From contig CAWVDN010000003.1 in assembly GCA_963928055.1 (NCBI GenBank), forward strand, positions 186,001 to 250,000: a stretch of DNA of 64,000 bases, written 5' to 3'. This stretch comes from Scatomonas sp963928055 (GTDB taxonomy: Bacteria > Bacillota > Clostridia > Lachnospirales > Lachnospiraceae). This document shows, piece by piece, positions 16,261-24,389 of this stretch (position 1 is the stretch's first letter; every line of letters begins with the position of its first letter). The notes below the pieces were generated by a model. The model searched no databases, was not told where the DNA came from, and saw only the letters and a list, made by a program, of their open reading frames with translations. Both the position numbers and the translations under genes were made by a program.

Positions 16261-16645
16261 TTCCGGAAAAAAGGAAAGAATTCGACGGAATCAGACAAAT
16301 TCGGCCCTGGGAGCGCCGCTCAAATTACTACAGGCATCACGCCACTGGCAGGATACGGGCGAATTATGGAATTTTCTCAGCCTTACAGTAGAAAGACACT
16401 GGGAAATACGGGGAAATTTGAGATTATCTTGAAATTACGGTAGAATCGCTGGAGGAAGTACGGGTACCCCTGGGATCCTTTCGAAATGTACGGTAGACGA
16501 ATACCGTAAAAATCGAGATTTCTCCCAATCGCCCGTAAAAGGGTACCGGAAGATTTTGAGTGTTCCCTGAAATGCCCGTAGTAAGCGCTTACAGAATACC
16601 GTATAAAACAAGATTTCTTCAAAATTCCGGTATTGGGGCGGCCAT
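16261..16645. repeat. Irregular array of TACGG/CCGTA motifs, non-coding
   Basis: About a dozen short motifs of the form TACGGTA, TACGGGT, TACCGTA or CCCGTA occur every 15-40 bp on both strands. They include a perfect hairpin TACGGTA (16489-16495)/TACCGTA (16502-16508) nested in TCGA...TCGA. Many follow AAAT or GAAT. The overlapping minus-strand reading frames here are short, rich in Phe/Arg/Tyr, and look like chance translations of the repeats. The array abuts the MITE-like element. Function is unknown. Confidence 0.5.
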
Positions 16646-16848
16646 AGCATCAGTGTACAAGGGGCAACACGCTCCAAACCGCGTAATTTCGGTGATTTTC
16701 TGTGTTATCCTCAATCGGCGTACGTCCAGTACGCCTCTATCGTCTGCCTTGAAAATCACCGAAATTCCTGCGGTTGGAGTCTTCGAGTCGTGAAGGAGCT
16801 CAAATCAGCCCTTCAACGACCGTATTGTCCCCTTGTACACTGATGCTA
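16646..16848. mobile_element. MITE-like nested palindromic element with TA flanks
   Basis: The terminal inverted repeats AGCATCAGTGTACAAGGGG (16646-16664) and CCCCTTGTACACTGATGCT (16829-16847) match perfectly over 19 bp. TA lies at both outer edges (16645-16646 and 16847-16848), as left by IS630/Tc1-mariner-type insertion. Inside is a second inverted repeat (16672-16700 with 16751-16779), a small palindrome GGCGTAC/GTACGCC (16717-16735), and a third stem GTCGTGAAGG/CCTTCAACGAC (16788-16821). It has no coding capacity, so it would depend on a transposase elsewhere. Confidence 0.7.
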
Positions 16849-16931
16849 GCAAGATAGCTGAGAAAGCATCCGGAGCAAGGGCTCTCTTATATAGGAAACC
16901 CCAAAGGGCTCCCTTTCTGCTTTTAGGGCAT

Positions 16932-16980
16932 AAAAACGGAGCCGCTGCTCCATAGATTTCTCTATTTGCAGCGGCCCCTC
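16932..16980 (-). terminator. Terminator of arcC
   Basis: Read on the minus strand, GGGCCGCTGC pairs with GCAGCGGCTC, with a smaller TAGA/TCTA stem inside, followed by GTTTTTAT. Confidence 0.75.
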
Positions 16981-16987
16981 TGGGGTG

Positions 16988-17914
16988 TTACTGGATAATG
17001 GTGCCGGTACGGCCCAGATAGCCTTCCCGGGCTTTATCGATGGAGGTGATGACCGCCCGCTTGCCTCCCTTTTTCAGGAAGGATACGGAGGCTTCGATTT
17101 TGGGAAGCATGGTCCCCTCCTCAAACTGTCCCTGCTTCATATAGTTTTCCGCTTCCTCCACGGTGAGTTTTCCCAGGGGAGTAGGCGTTCCGCTCTGATA
17201 GGAAAGAGATACATGCTCCACGCTGGTAAGGATCATCAGTTCGTCCGCGTGAAGCTCTTCCGCCAGAAGACCGCTGAGCAGATCCTTTTCGATGACGGCG
17301 CTGGCGCCTTTCAGGACCTCTCCCTGTTCCAGGACCGGGATCCCTCCGCCGCCTCCGGCGATGACGATGTGGCCGGCGTCCAGCATCAGCTGGATCGCGT
17401 CCAGTTCAATGATATCCGTGGGCTTGGGAGCGGCTACGATCCGCCGCCAGCCGCCCTCCACCGGGGTGACATAGTTGCCCTTGGCCTCCTCGGCTTCCGC
17501 CTCTTCTTTGCTGAGGATCCGCCCGATCACCTTGGAGGGCTGATGGAAAGCTTCGTCGTAGGGGTCCACGGTGACCTGGGTGAGAAGGGTGGCCACTGTT
17601 TTGTAAATGCCCCTCCGCAGCAGCTCCGCCCGCAGGGAATTCTGGATATCGTAGCCGATATAGCCCTGGCTCATGGCTGAGCAGACGGACATGGGAGCCG
17701 CAGTATAGTCTCTGTGGGCTTTCTGAAATTCGTTCATGGCTGTGTGGATCATGCCTACCTGGGGCGCGTTGCTGTGGGTGATCACGATGTTGGCCCCTGC
17801 CTCCACCAGATCAGCCAGAGCTCTGGCTGTCCGCTGGGCGGCGGCTTTCTGTTCCGGAAGGGTATTGCCTAAAGCCCGGTGTCCCAGGGCTACAACGATC
17901 TTTTTTTTCTGCAT
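16988..17914 (-). CDS. arcC: Carbamate kinase
   Basis: Converts carbamoyl phosphate and ADP to carbamate and ATP, usually the ATP-yielding end of arginine, agmatine or purine/allantoin breakdown. The protein has 308 residues, normal for the family. KKIVVALGHRALG replaces the more usual VVALGGNA start. GGGGGIPV, AVIEKDLLSGLLAEEL (amino-acid kinase fold) and ILTSVEHV are clear. Start 17914 follows AAAGGAACG. No arcA or arcB is nearby, so it may act with enzymes encoded elsewhere. It has its own promoter and terminator. Confidence 0.9.
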   Translation of the reverse strand: MQKKKIVVALGHRALGNTLPEQKAAAQRTARALADLVEAGANIVITHSNAPQVGMIHTAMNEFQKAHRDYTAAPMSVCSAMSQGYIGYDIQNSLRAELLRRGIYKTVATLLTQVTVDPYDEAFHQPSKVIGRILSKEEAEAEEAKGNYVTPVEGGWRRIVAAPKPTDIIELDAIQLMLDAGHIVIAGGGGGIPVLEQGEVLKGASAVIEKDLLSGLLAEELHADELMILTSVEHVSLSYQSGTPTPLGKLTVEEAENYMKQGQFEEGTMLPKIEASVSFLKKGGKRAVITSIDKAREGYLGRTGTIIQ

Positions 17915-17954
17915 GGAAGTCGTTCCTTTCGTTCCGTAATATTTGATACCCTTC

Positions 17955-17983
17955 ATTATAAGTTCTCAGCAGGGAAAAAGCAA
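17955..17983 (-). promoter_or_regulatory. arcC promoter
   Basis: On the minus strand: TTGCTT (17983-17978), a 17-bp spacer, then TATAAT (17960-17955). It lies downstream of the small-RNA terminator, so arcC is transcribed independently. Confidence 0.75.
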
Positions 17984-18025
17984 GTCCGGCGGCGCCGGAG
18001 AAAGCTCTGAGGGGATCCGGGCAGA

Positions 18026-18099
18026 ACAAAAACAGCGGCCCGGGAAGGGCCGCCGTTTTTAATGAGGGGGGAGATAGTGAGTGGTTCATCAACTATCCG
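18026..18099 (-). ncRNA. Candidate small RNA 1 (C-rich, tandem copy)
   Basis: On the minus strand a TATAAT lies at 18111-18106, giving a predicted start near 18099. The transcript would open with a GATAGT/ACTATC hairpin (18097-18092 with 18078-18073), then an unpaired CTCCCCCCTCATT, then a terminator (AACGGCGGCCC with GGGCCGCTGTT, then TTTTTGTT). No -35 is visible, but 11-bp-spaced TAAG-type repeats lie upstream (18168, 18157, 18146). From 18061 to 18099, 38 of 39 bases match candidate 2, and the terminators differ. The C-run could pair with Shine-Dalgarno sites. An alternative is a short plus-strand peptide. Confidence 0.5.
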
Positions 18100-18169
18100 A
18101 GATTCATTATAGGGGAAAAATGTGTTCAAAGTATGTCCAGATTCTAAAAGAATCTTAAAAAATCCTTAG
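18061..18169. repeat. Direct repeat, copy 1 (small-RNA module with promoter)
   Basis: 109 bp that match 18304-18412 without gaps, with 19 differences; only two differences fall in the first 53 bp. It covers the conserved RNA segment, its -10 box and the upstream repeats. Confidence 0.9.
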
Positions 18170-18217
18170 CGCCAGCGTACAAGGGGACCGTATTGTCCCC
18201 TTGCACACTGACCCTAA
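18166..18217. repeat. Solo palindromic repeat related to the MITE-like element ends
   Basis: The arms GTACAAGGGGAC (18177-18188) and GTCCCCTTGCAC (18194-18205) lie inside a longer imperfect palindrome running from TTAG to CTAA. It equals the two ends of the 16646-16848 element joined back to back, with the middle missing. It separates the two small-RNA modules. Confidence 0.7.
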
Positions 18218-18235
18218 GAAAGGCTGAACGCCCGC

Positions 18236-18342
18236 GAAAAAAGAAAGAGCACTGTAAAATGGTTCGCTAGACCGCCTTCCATTTTCTCAGTGCTCATTTC
18301 CTAAATGAGGGGGGAGATAGTGAGTGGTTTATCAACTATCCG
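18236..18342 (-). ncRNA. Candidate small RNA 2 (C-rich, tandem copy)
   Basis: The minus-strand TATAAT at 18354-18349 predicts a start near 18342. The first about 39 nt repeat candidate 1 with one change, keeping the GATAGT/ACTATC hairpin and the CTCCCCCC stretch. The 3' end is a different, longer terminator: GAGCACTGAGAAAATGG (18295-18279) with CCATTTTACAGTGCTC (18262-18247), then TTTCTTTTTT. Conservation of the 5' part with unrelated terminators is what a small RNA family would show. It is transcribed divergently from murE. Confidence 0.5.
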
Positions 18343-18412
18343 AGATTTATTATAGGAAAAATATGTGTTTAAAGTGTGTCGGTATTCTGAAGGAATTCTA
18401 AAGTTTCTTAAG
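18304..18412. repeat. Direct repeat, copy 2 (small-RNA module with promoter)
   Basis: Gap-free partner of 18061-18169. On the minus strand TTAAGAA, TTTAGAAT and TTCAGAAT recur at 9-11 bp upstream of the -10 box, resembling sites for OmpR-family response regulators. Confidence 0.9.
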
Positions 18413-18449
18413 AAAAAGGAAAGACGACTCCCGATTCCCGAAGTGTGCG

Positions 18450-18478
18450 TTGAAAACTGCCCTTTGGTATGGTATGCT
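18450..18478 (+). promoter_or_regulatory. murE promoter
   Basis: TTGAAA (18450-18455), a 17-bp spacer, then TATGCT (18473-18478), ahead of an AAGGAG ribosome site. It is divergent from candidate small RNA 2. Confidence 0.65.
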
Positions 18479-18510
18479 AATACTTGCACGGTATCATAAA
18501 GGAGAAGACT

Positions 18511-19983
18511 ATGCTGTTATCGTCATTGCTGGAGGATTTACAGTATACGTGCCGCAAGGGAAGTACGGATGTGGAGATTCAGGGGGTGGCCTATGATTCC
18601 AGGAAGGTGGAACCGGGCTCTCTTTTTGTTTGCATCCGTGGGACCGTAAAAGACGGTACCGCTTTCGCGGAGGAAGCGGTGGAAAAGGGGGCTTCCGCTC
18701 TGGTGGCGGAAGAACCGCTGAAGGTACCGGAACATGTGACTCTGATCTGCGTGGCGGACGCCCGCAGGGCGCTGGCCAGGATCTCAGCGGTCTGGTTCGG
18801 CCGCCCGGCCGGGAAGCTGATCACCATCGGAGTGACGGGGACGAAAGGAAAAACAACCACCGCCTGGATGATCCGGGAGATCCTGGAACAGGCGGGATAC
18901 AGAACGGGGCTCCTGGGTACGGTGGCCTGTATCACCGGAAAACGGGAATTTACCCCGGAAAATACAACGCCGGAGTCCTATCTGGTCCAGAAATATCTGG
19001 CGGAGATGGCGGAGGCGGGACTGCGCTGCGCAGTCATGGAAGTCTCCTCCCAGGCGCTGAAGCAGAGCCGGGTGGAGGGAATACTGTTTGATTACGGGAT
19101 CTTTACAAACATCGAGGCAGATCATATCGCCCCGGGGGAACACGACAGTTTCGAGGAGTACCTGGAGTGCAAGAAAAAGCTCCTGCGCCAGTGCCGTCTG
19201 GGGATCGTCAACCGGGATGACCGGCATTTCCGCCGGATCGTCCAGGGGCATACCTGCCGTCTGGAAACCTTTGGCCTGCAGGGGCCGGCGGATCTCCGGG
19301 CGGAGGAGATACAGCTGACGGCGGTCAGGGGCTGCCCGGGGGTATCGTTCCGGGTCCGGGGAAAACTGGAGTTCCAGGCGGAGGTTTCGATGCCGGGGCG
19401 CTTCTCGGTGTACAACGCCCTGGCCGCGGCGGCGGTGTGCCGTCATCTGGGGGCTTCCCAGGCGGCCATGGGTCGGGCGCTCCGGCAGGTGAAGGTCCGG
19501 GGCCGGGTGGAGCCGGTGCCGGTATCCGGGGAATTTACCCTGCTCATCGATTACGCCCACAACGCCATGAGCCTGGAGAGCCTGCTGAGGGCTCTGCGGG
19601 AATACCGGCCGAAGCGGCTGATCTGCCTGTTCGGCTGCGGCGGCAACCGGGACCGGAACCGCCGTTTTGAGATGGGGGAGGTCGCCGGCCGGCTGGCAGA
19701 CCTGACGGTGATCACCTCAGACAATCCCCGGGACGAGGAGCCGGAAGCCATCCTGGCGGATATCCGCCGGGGGATCCGGCGGACCGCCGGAAAATATCTG
19801 GAGATTTCTGACCGGAAAGAAGCCATCGCCTGGGTCATCGGCCAGGGGCGGCCGGGGGATATGATCGTGCTGGCCGGCAAGGGGCATGAAGATTATCAGT
19901 TGATCAGAGGCAGGAAGTATCCCATGGATGAAAGGGTGCTGATCCGGGAGATCCTGGATTCCCGGAGGCAGGGCCTGTGTTGA
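18511..19983 (+). CDS. murE: UDP-MurNAc-L-Ala-D-Glu:meso-diaminopimelate ligase
   Basis: Adds the third residue to the peptidoglycan stem peptide in the cytoplasm. 490 residues. The three Mur domains are visible: N-terminal substrate domain (AYDSRKVEPGSLFV), central ATPase with GVTGTKGKTTT, and C-terminal domain with LFGCGGNRDRNRR. The DNPRDE motif in the C-terminal domain is the known signature for meso-diaminopimelate rather than lysine. It lies 15 kb from the dcw cluster and heads the priA-to-thiN gene run. The start follows AAGGAGAAG. Confidence 0.93.
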   Translation: MLLSSLLEDLQYTCRKGSTDVEIQGVAYDSRKVEPGSLFVCIRGTVKDGTAFAEEAVEKGASALVAEEPLKVPEHVTLICVADARRALARISAVWFGRPAGKLITIGVTGTKGKTTTAWMIREILEQAGYRTGLLGTVACITGKREFTPENTTPESYLVQKYLAEMAEAGLRCAVMEVSSQALKQSRVEGILFDYGIFTNIEADHIAPGEHDSFEEYLECKKKLLRQCRLGIVNRDDRHFRRIVQGHTCRLETFGLQGPADLRAEEIQLTAVRGCPGVSFRVRGKLEFQAEVSMPGRFSVYNALAAAAVCRHLGASQAAMGRALRQVKVRGRVEPVPVSGEFTLLIDYAHNAMSLESLLRALREYRPKRLICLFGCGGNRDRNRRFEMGEVAGRLADLTVITSDNPRDEEPEAILADIRRGIRRTAGKYLEISDRKEAIAWVIGQGRPGDMIVLAGKGHEDYQLIRGRKYPMDERVLIREILDSRRQGLC

Positions 19984-20003
19984 GATAAAGCTGTGAGGAG
20001 AGT

Positions 20004-22223
20004 ATGGACGAAAGATACGCGGATGTAGTGGTGGATATCTCCCATGAAAAGCTGGACCGGAGCTTTCAGTACCGGATCCCTCCGGAACTGGGGGAGCGGA
20101 TCCGGCCGGGAAGCCGGGTGTGGATCCCCTTTGGAAACGGAAACCGGCTTACCCAGGGCTATGTCATCGGCCTGAGCGCCAGCCCCAAATACGAACCGGA
20201 AAAGCTGAAAGAGATCCGGGGCCTGGTGGAGGGCGGAATGACCGTGGAGACAAAGCTGATCGCCCTGGCCGCCTGGATGCGGGAAACCTACGGCTCCACC
20301 ATGATCCAGGCGCTGAAGACGGTGCTTCCCGTTAAGGAGAAGAGGAAGATAAAGACCCGCCGGCGGATCGTCCTCCAGGCGGACCGGGCCCGGGCGGAGG
20401 CTCTCAGGGAGGAATTCCGAAAGAAAAAATATCGGGCCCGGGAGCGGCTCATGGATCGTCTGCTGGAAGAACCGTCCCTGGACAGCCGGGAGGTTTCCGG
20501 GGAGCTGAAGATCCCGGCGGCCACGCTGAAAGCCCTGACCGCCCAGGGGATCCTCCGCTTTGAGGAGGAACCGGAGGAGGAATGGCCCGGGGAGCGGGAG
20601 CCGCTCCGGGAGGGGGGAAACCTGACAGAGTTTCAGCTTGAAGCCCTTCGAGGCATCCGGGCGGAATGGGGGGCGGCGGACCGGCCGGTCCTTCTGTTCG
20701 GAGTTACGGGAAGCGGAAAGACGATGGTTTACCGGGAACTGATCCGTCAGGTCCTGGAGGAGGGCAGACAGGCCATCGTCCTGATCCCGGAGATCGCCCT
20801 GACCTGGCAGACGGTCCGGAGATTCTATCAGTGGTTCGGGAAAAAAGTGGCGGTGCTCCATTCCAGGATGACCCAGGCCCAGCGGTATCAGCAGCTGGAG
20901 CGGATCCGCAGGCAGGAGGCGGACATTGTGGTGGGCCCCAGGTCCGCGCTGTTCACCCCCTTTTCCAGGCTGGGGCTGATCCTTGTGGATGAAGAACATG
21001 AGGGATCCTATAAAAGCGAGGGGACGCCCAGGTACCACGCCCGGGAGACGGCGGTGGAGCGGGGGCGGCTGGAAGGGGCCCACGTGGTGCTGGGTTCCGC
21101 CACGCCTTCCGTGGACGCCTATTATGCCTGCGAGACAGGGGAATACGCGCTGTTTACCCTGGGACAGAGGTACGGGGAGGCGGCCCTTCCCAAGGTAGAG
21201 GCCGTGGATATGCGGGCGGAGCTGAAGGCGGGGAACCGGTCGGTTTTCAGCCGAAAGCTTCAGGAGGCTCTGGAACAGAGGCTCCGGGCAGGGGAGCAGT
21301 CCATGCTGTTCCTGAACCGCAGAGGGTACGCGGGCTTTATCACCTGCCGCTCCTGCGGCTACGTGGTCAAATGCCCCCATTGCGATGTGTCCCTGACCTA
21401 CCACAGCAGCGGAAGGCTGATCTGCCACTACTGCGGGTACAGCACAGAGCAGGTGGACCGGTGTCCCTCCTGCGGCTCTCCCTATATCGGAGGTTTCCGG
21501 GCGGGGACCCAGCAGATCGAGCAGACAGTGAAAAAAATGTTCCCCCGGGCCAGGGTCCTGCGGATGGACGCGGATACCACCAGAGGAAAAGAAGGGTACG
21601 ACAGGATCCTGAAAGCCTTTGCCGCCGGGGAAGCGGATATCCTCATCGGCACCCAGATGATCGTCAAAGGACATGACTTCCCCAGGGTGACGCTGGTGGG
21701 AGCGGTGATGGCGGATGTATCCCTGTTTGCCAGCGACTACCGGGCTCCGGAGCGGACCTGCCAGCTGCTGATGCAGGCGGTGGGCCGGGCCGGCCGGGGA
21801 GACCTGCCCGGGGAGGCGGTGATCCAGACGTACCATCCGGAGCATTACAGTATCCGGGCGGCGGTGGATCAGGATTATGAAGCCTTCTACCGGGAAGAGA
21901 TGGATTTCCGCCGACTGATGGGGTATCCCCCTGCCAGCAGCCTGCTGGCGGTCCACGGATCCTGCGGCAGCGAGGAGCAGCTGACCAGGGCCATGGAATA
22001 TATCCGCAGATACCTGATCCGGATCAGCCGGGGAAGGCAGATCCAGCTCATCGGCCCGGCGCCGGAAAGCATTTCCAGGATCCAGGATCTGTACCGGCAG
22101 GTGCTCTATGTGAAAAGCCCGGAAAAAAAGGATCTGTTCCGGATCCGGGATATGCTGGAACAGTACGTGGAGATCAACAGCGGATTTCGCACGGTGCATA
22201 TACAATACGATTTTAATGCATAA
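20004..22223 (+). CDS. priA: Primosomal protein N' (replication restart helicase)
   Basis: Recognises stalled forks and reloads the replicative helicase. 739 residues. The N-terminal DNA-binding domain (1-105) is followed by the DEAH-type helicase core with GVTGSGKT (233-240) and DEEH (329-332). The zinc-binding insert starts CRSC at 448 and continues CPHC, CHYC, CPSC. GRAGRG near the end is motif VI. It is the second gene of the run beginning at murE, 20 bp after it. Confidence 0.96.
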   Translation: MDERYADVVVDISHEKLDRSFQYRIPPELGERIRPGSRVWIPFGNGNRLTQGYVIGLSASPKYEPEKLKEIRGLVEGGMTVETKLIALAAWMRETYGSTMIQALKTVLPVKEKRKIKTRRRIVLQADRARAEALREEFRKKKYRARERLMDRLLEEPSLDSREVSGELKIPAATLKALTAQGILRFEEEPEEEWPGEREPLREGGNLTEFQLEALRGIRAEWGAADRPVLLFGVTGSGKTMVYRELIRQVLEEGRQAIVLIPEIALTWQTVRRFYQWFGKKVAVLHSRMTQAQRYQQLERIRRQEADIVVGPRSALFTPFSRLGLILVDEEHEGSYKSEGTPRYHARETAVERGRLEGAHVVLGSATPSVDAYYACETGEYALFTLGQRYGEAALPKVEAVDMRAELKAGNRSVFSRKLQEALEQRLRAGEQSMLFLNRRGYAGFITCRSCGYVVKCPHCDVSLTYHSSGRLICHYCGYSTEQVDRCPSCGSPYIGGFRAGTQQIEQTVKKMFPRARVLRMDADTTRGKEGYDRILKAFAAGEADILIGTQMIVKGHDFPRVTLVGAVMADVSLFASDYRAPERTCQLLMQAVGRAGRGDLPGEAVIQTYHPEHYSIRAAVDQDYEAFYREEMDFRRLMGYPPASSLLAVHGSCGSEEQLTRAMEYIRRYLIRISRGRQIQLIGPAPESISRIQDLYRQVLYVKSPEKKDLFRIRDMLEQYVEINSGFRTVHIQYDFNA

Positions 22224-22240
22224 ATAAAGGAGAGAGAAAA

Positions 22241-22726
22241 ATGGCGATACGAAATATTCGGATCATGGGAGACAAAGTGCTGGAAAAAACCTGCAGGCCG
22301 GTGGAGGCAGTGACCCCCAGGATCCGCCAGCTGGCGGAGGATATGCTGGAGACCATGTATGACGCTTACGGCGTGGGCCTGGCAGCGCCCCAGGTGGGGA
22401 TCCTGAAACGGATAGTGGTCATCGACGTGGATGGGGAACATCCCTATATCCTTATCAATCCGGAGATCCTGGAGACTTCCGGGGAGATAACGGCCTACGA
22501 AGGCTGTCTGAGCCTTCCGGGAAAGAGCGGACTGGTAGCCCGGCCGGAGAAAGTAAAGGTGCGGGCCTATGATCTGGATATGAAGCCCTTTGAGCTGGAG
22601 GCCGAGGGGCTGCTGGCAAGAGCGGTCTGCCATGAGTGCGACCATCTGGACGGCATTATGTACACGACCCATGTGCAGGGACCCCTGCGGGACAACGATT
22701 ACCAGGAGGAAGAAGAGGAAGAATGA
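22241..22726 (+). CDS. def: Peptide deformylase
   Basis: Removes the formyl group from new proteins. 161 residues. All three motifs are present: GVGLAAPQ (44-51), EGCLSLPG with the metal Cys, and HECDHLDG with the metal His pair and catalytic Glu. The start has AAAGGAGAGAG upstream. Its TGA overlaps the fmt start codon, so the two opposite formylation functions are translationally coupled. Confidence 0.96.
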   Translation: MAIRNIRIMGDKVLEKTCRPVEAVTPRIRQLAEDMLETMYDAYGVGLAAPQVGILKRIVVIDVDGEHPYILINPEILETSGEITAYEGCLSLPGKSGLVARPEKVKVRAYDLDMKPFELEAEGLLARAVCHECDHLDGIMYTTHVQGPLRDNDYQEEEEEE

Positions 22727-23655
22727 GAGTCATATTTATGGGAACACCGGATTTTTCCGTGGGAGCCCTGGAGGCTCTGGCGGAGGCAGGGCAGGAGATC
22801 GCCGCGGTGGTGACCCAGCCGGATAAGCCCAAAGGCCGGGGAAAAGCGCGGCAGATGACGCCCGTCAAGGCCAAGGCCCTGGAACTGGGGCTTCCGGTCT
22901 GCCAGCCTGTCCGGGTGCGGGAAGAGAGCTTTATAGAAAAGGTGAGAGAGCTCGCTCCGGATGTGATCGTGGTCTCCGCCTTCGGACAGATCATACCCAA
23001 AGCCCTGCTGGAACTGCCGAAGTACGGATGCATCAACATCCATGCCTCCCTGCTGCCGAAGTACCGGGGGGCCGCGCCGATCCAGTGGGCGGTGCTGGAC
23101 GGGGAAAAGGTGTCCGGGGTGACCATCATGCAGATGGACGCCGGGCTGGATACCGGCGATATGCTGGCGAAGAAGGAGGTGCCCCTGGCGCCCGACGAGA
23201 CCGGGGGAAGCCTTTTCGATAAACTGAGCCGGGCGGGAGCGGAGCTCCTGAAGGAGGTCCTGCCGAAGATCCAGGCGGGAAGCCTGACGCCGGAAAAACA
23301 GCCGGCGGAGAGCCCCACCCCCTACGCCAGGATGATCCGCAAGGAAGACGGCCTGCTGGACTGGAAGGAGCCGGCGGAGGTCCTGGAGAGAAAAGTCCGG
23401 GGGCTGAACCCATGGCCCAGCGCCTATACCGGCCTGAAGGGAAAGACCCTGAAGATCTGGAGGGCGGAAACGGCCGGAGGACCGGGAACCGGGGAGCCGG
23501 GGACCGTGCTCTCGGTGGAAAAGGACAGTTTTGCCGTGCAGACGGGGGAGGGGATCCTGAGGATCCTGGAAGTACAGCTGGAGGGAAAGAAGCGGATGGA
23601 CGCCGGGGCTTTCCTGAGAGGCTTCCAGGTGGAGGCCGGGGATCGCCTGGGATAA
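22723..23655 (+). CDS. fmt: Methionyl-tRNA formyltransferase
   Basis: Formylates initiator Met-tRNA. 310 residues. The N-terminal formyltransferase domain has MGTPDFSVGAL and the catalytic region NIHASLLPKYRGAAPIQW (Asn and His of the family), with DTGDML following. The C-terminal OB-fold tRNA domain starts about residue 205. The start is the ATG in the ATGA overlap with def at 22723; a long upstream extension in frame is part of def. Confidence 0.96.
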   Translation: MRVIFMGTPDFSVGALEALAEAGQEIAAVVTQPDKPKGRGKARQMTPVKAKALELGLPVCQPVRVREESFIEKVRELAPDVIVVSAFGQIIPKALLELPKYGCINIHASLLPKYRGAAPIQWAVLDGEKVSGVTIMQMDAGLDTGDMLAKKEVPLAPDETGGSLFDKLSRAGAELLKEVLPKIQAGSLTPEKQPAESPTPYARMIRKEDGLLDWKEPAEVLERKVRGLNPWPSAYTGLKGKTLKIWRAETAGGPGTGEPGTVLSVEKDSFAVQTGEGILRILEVQLEGKKRMDAGAFLRGFQVEAGDRLG

Positions 23656-23693
23656 GCCCGGGGATCCGGAAGAGAGCGTAAGGAGGAAAAGAG

Positions 23694-24389
23694 ATGCCAT
23701 TTTATTTCTGGGGGATTGACGGGACTTATATTCTGGTGATCATCGCGCTGGTGATCTCCCTGCTGGTGCAGGCCAACATGACCCGCACGTTTCAGAAGTA
23801 CAGCCGGGTCCGGAGTGTCTCCGGCCTGACCGGCCGGGAGACGGCGGAGCGGATCCTGCGGGGCGCCGGGATCTATGACGTCCGGGTGGAGCACACCCGG
23901 GGCAATCTGACGGATCATTACGATCCCCGGACCAGAGTGCTCCGGCTTTCAGACGCTGTCTACGGAAGCACTTCCCTGGCGGCGGTGGGCGTGGCGGCCC
24001 ACGAGTGCGGCCACGCCATCCAGGACGCCATCGGCTACGTGCCCCTGAAAGTCCGCAGCGCTCTGGTGCCGGCGGCCAATTTCGGCTCCCAGCTGTCCTG
24101 GCCCCTGTTTCTCTTCGGCCTGATCTTTTCCATGCGCCCCCTGCTGCTGGCAGGGATCCTGCTTTTCTGCGCGGCTCTGCTGTTTCAGGTAGTGACTCTG
24201 CCCGTGGAGCTCAACGCCTCCGGGCGGGCGCTGAAAATGCTGGAAAGCACCGGGATCATGGGCAGCGGAGAACTTTACGGGAGCAGAAAAGTACTGGGGG
24301 CGGCCGCCATGACCTATGTAGCGGCGGTAGCGGCGTCTCTGCTGCAGCTGCTGCGGCTGATCCTGCTGGCAAGGAGAAGAGATGACTGA
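23694..24389 (+). CDS. Membrane zinc metallopeptidase, YugP-like
   Basis: 231 residues. The HECGH motif (103-107) is the zinc/catalytic site of the neutral zinc peptidase family (DUF/PF04298, Bacillus YugP). A membrane helix near the N-terminus and two or three more after residue 120 anchor it. Its substrate is unknown. In Firmicutes it commonly sits between fmt and rsmB, as here. The stop overlaps the rsmB start by 8 bp. Confidence 0.88.
   Translation: MPFYFWGIDGTYILVIIALVISLLVQANMTRTFQKYSRVRSVSGLTGRETAERILRGAGIYDVRVEHTRGNLTDHYDPRTRVLRLSDAVYGSTSLAAVGVAAHECGHAIQDAIGYVPLKVRSALVPAANFGSQLSWPLFLFGLIFSMRPLLLAGILLFCAALLFQVVTLPVELNASGRALKMLESTGIMGSGELYGSRKVLGAAAMTYVAAVAASLLQLLRLILLARRRDD

Noticed and set aside
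16383..16677. Two overlapping minus-strand frames in the repeat region
   Set aside because: They translate the TACGG array and the end of the MITE-like element; no ribosome site and repeat-driven composition.
16261..18510. CRISPR array in the repeat-rich intergenic DNA
   Set aside because: Repeats are irregular in length and spacing and no cas gene is present.
19896..22205. 769-codon minus-strand frame opposite priA
   Set aside because: Shadow of priA; the translation is Pro/His/Gln-rich low complexity.
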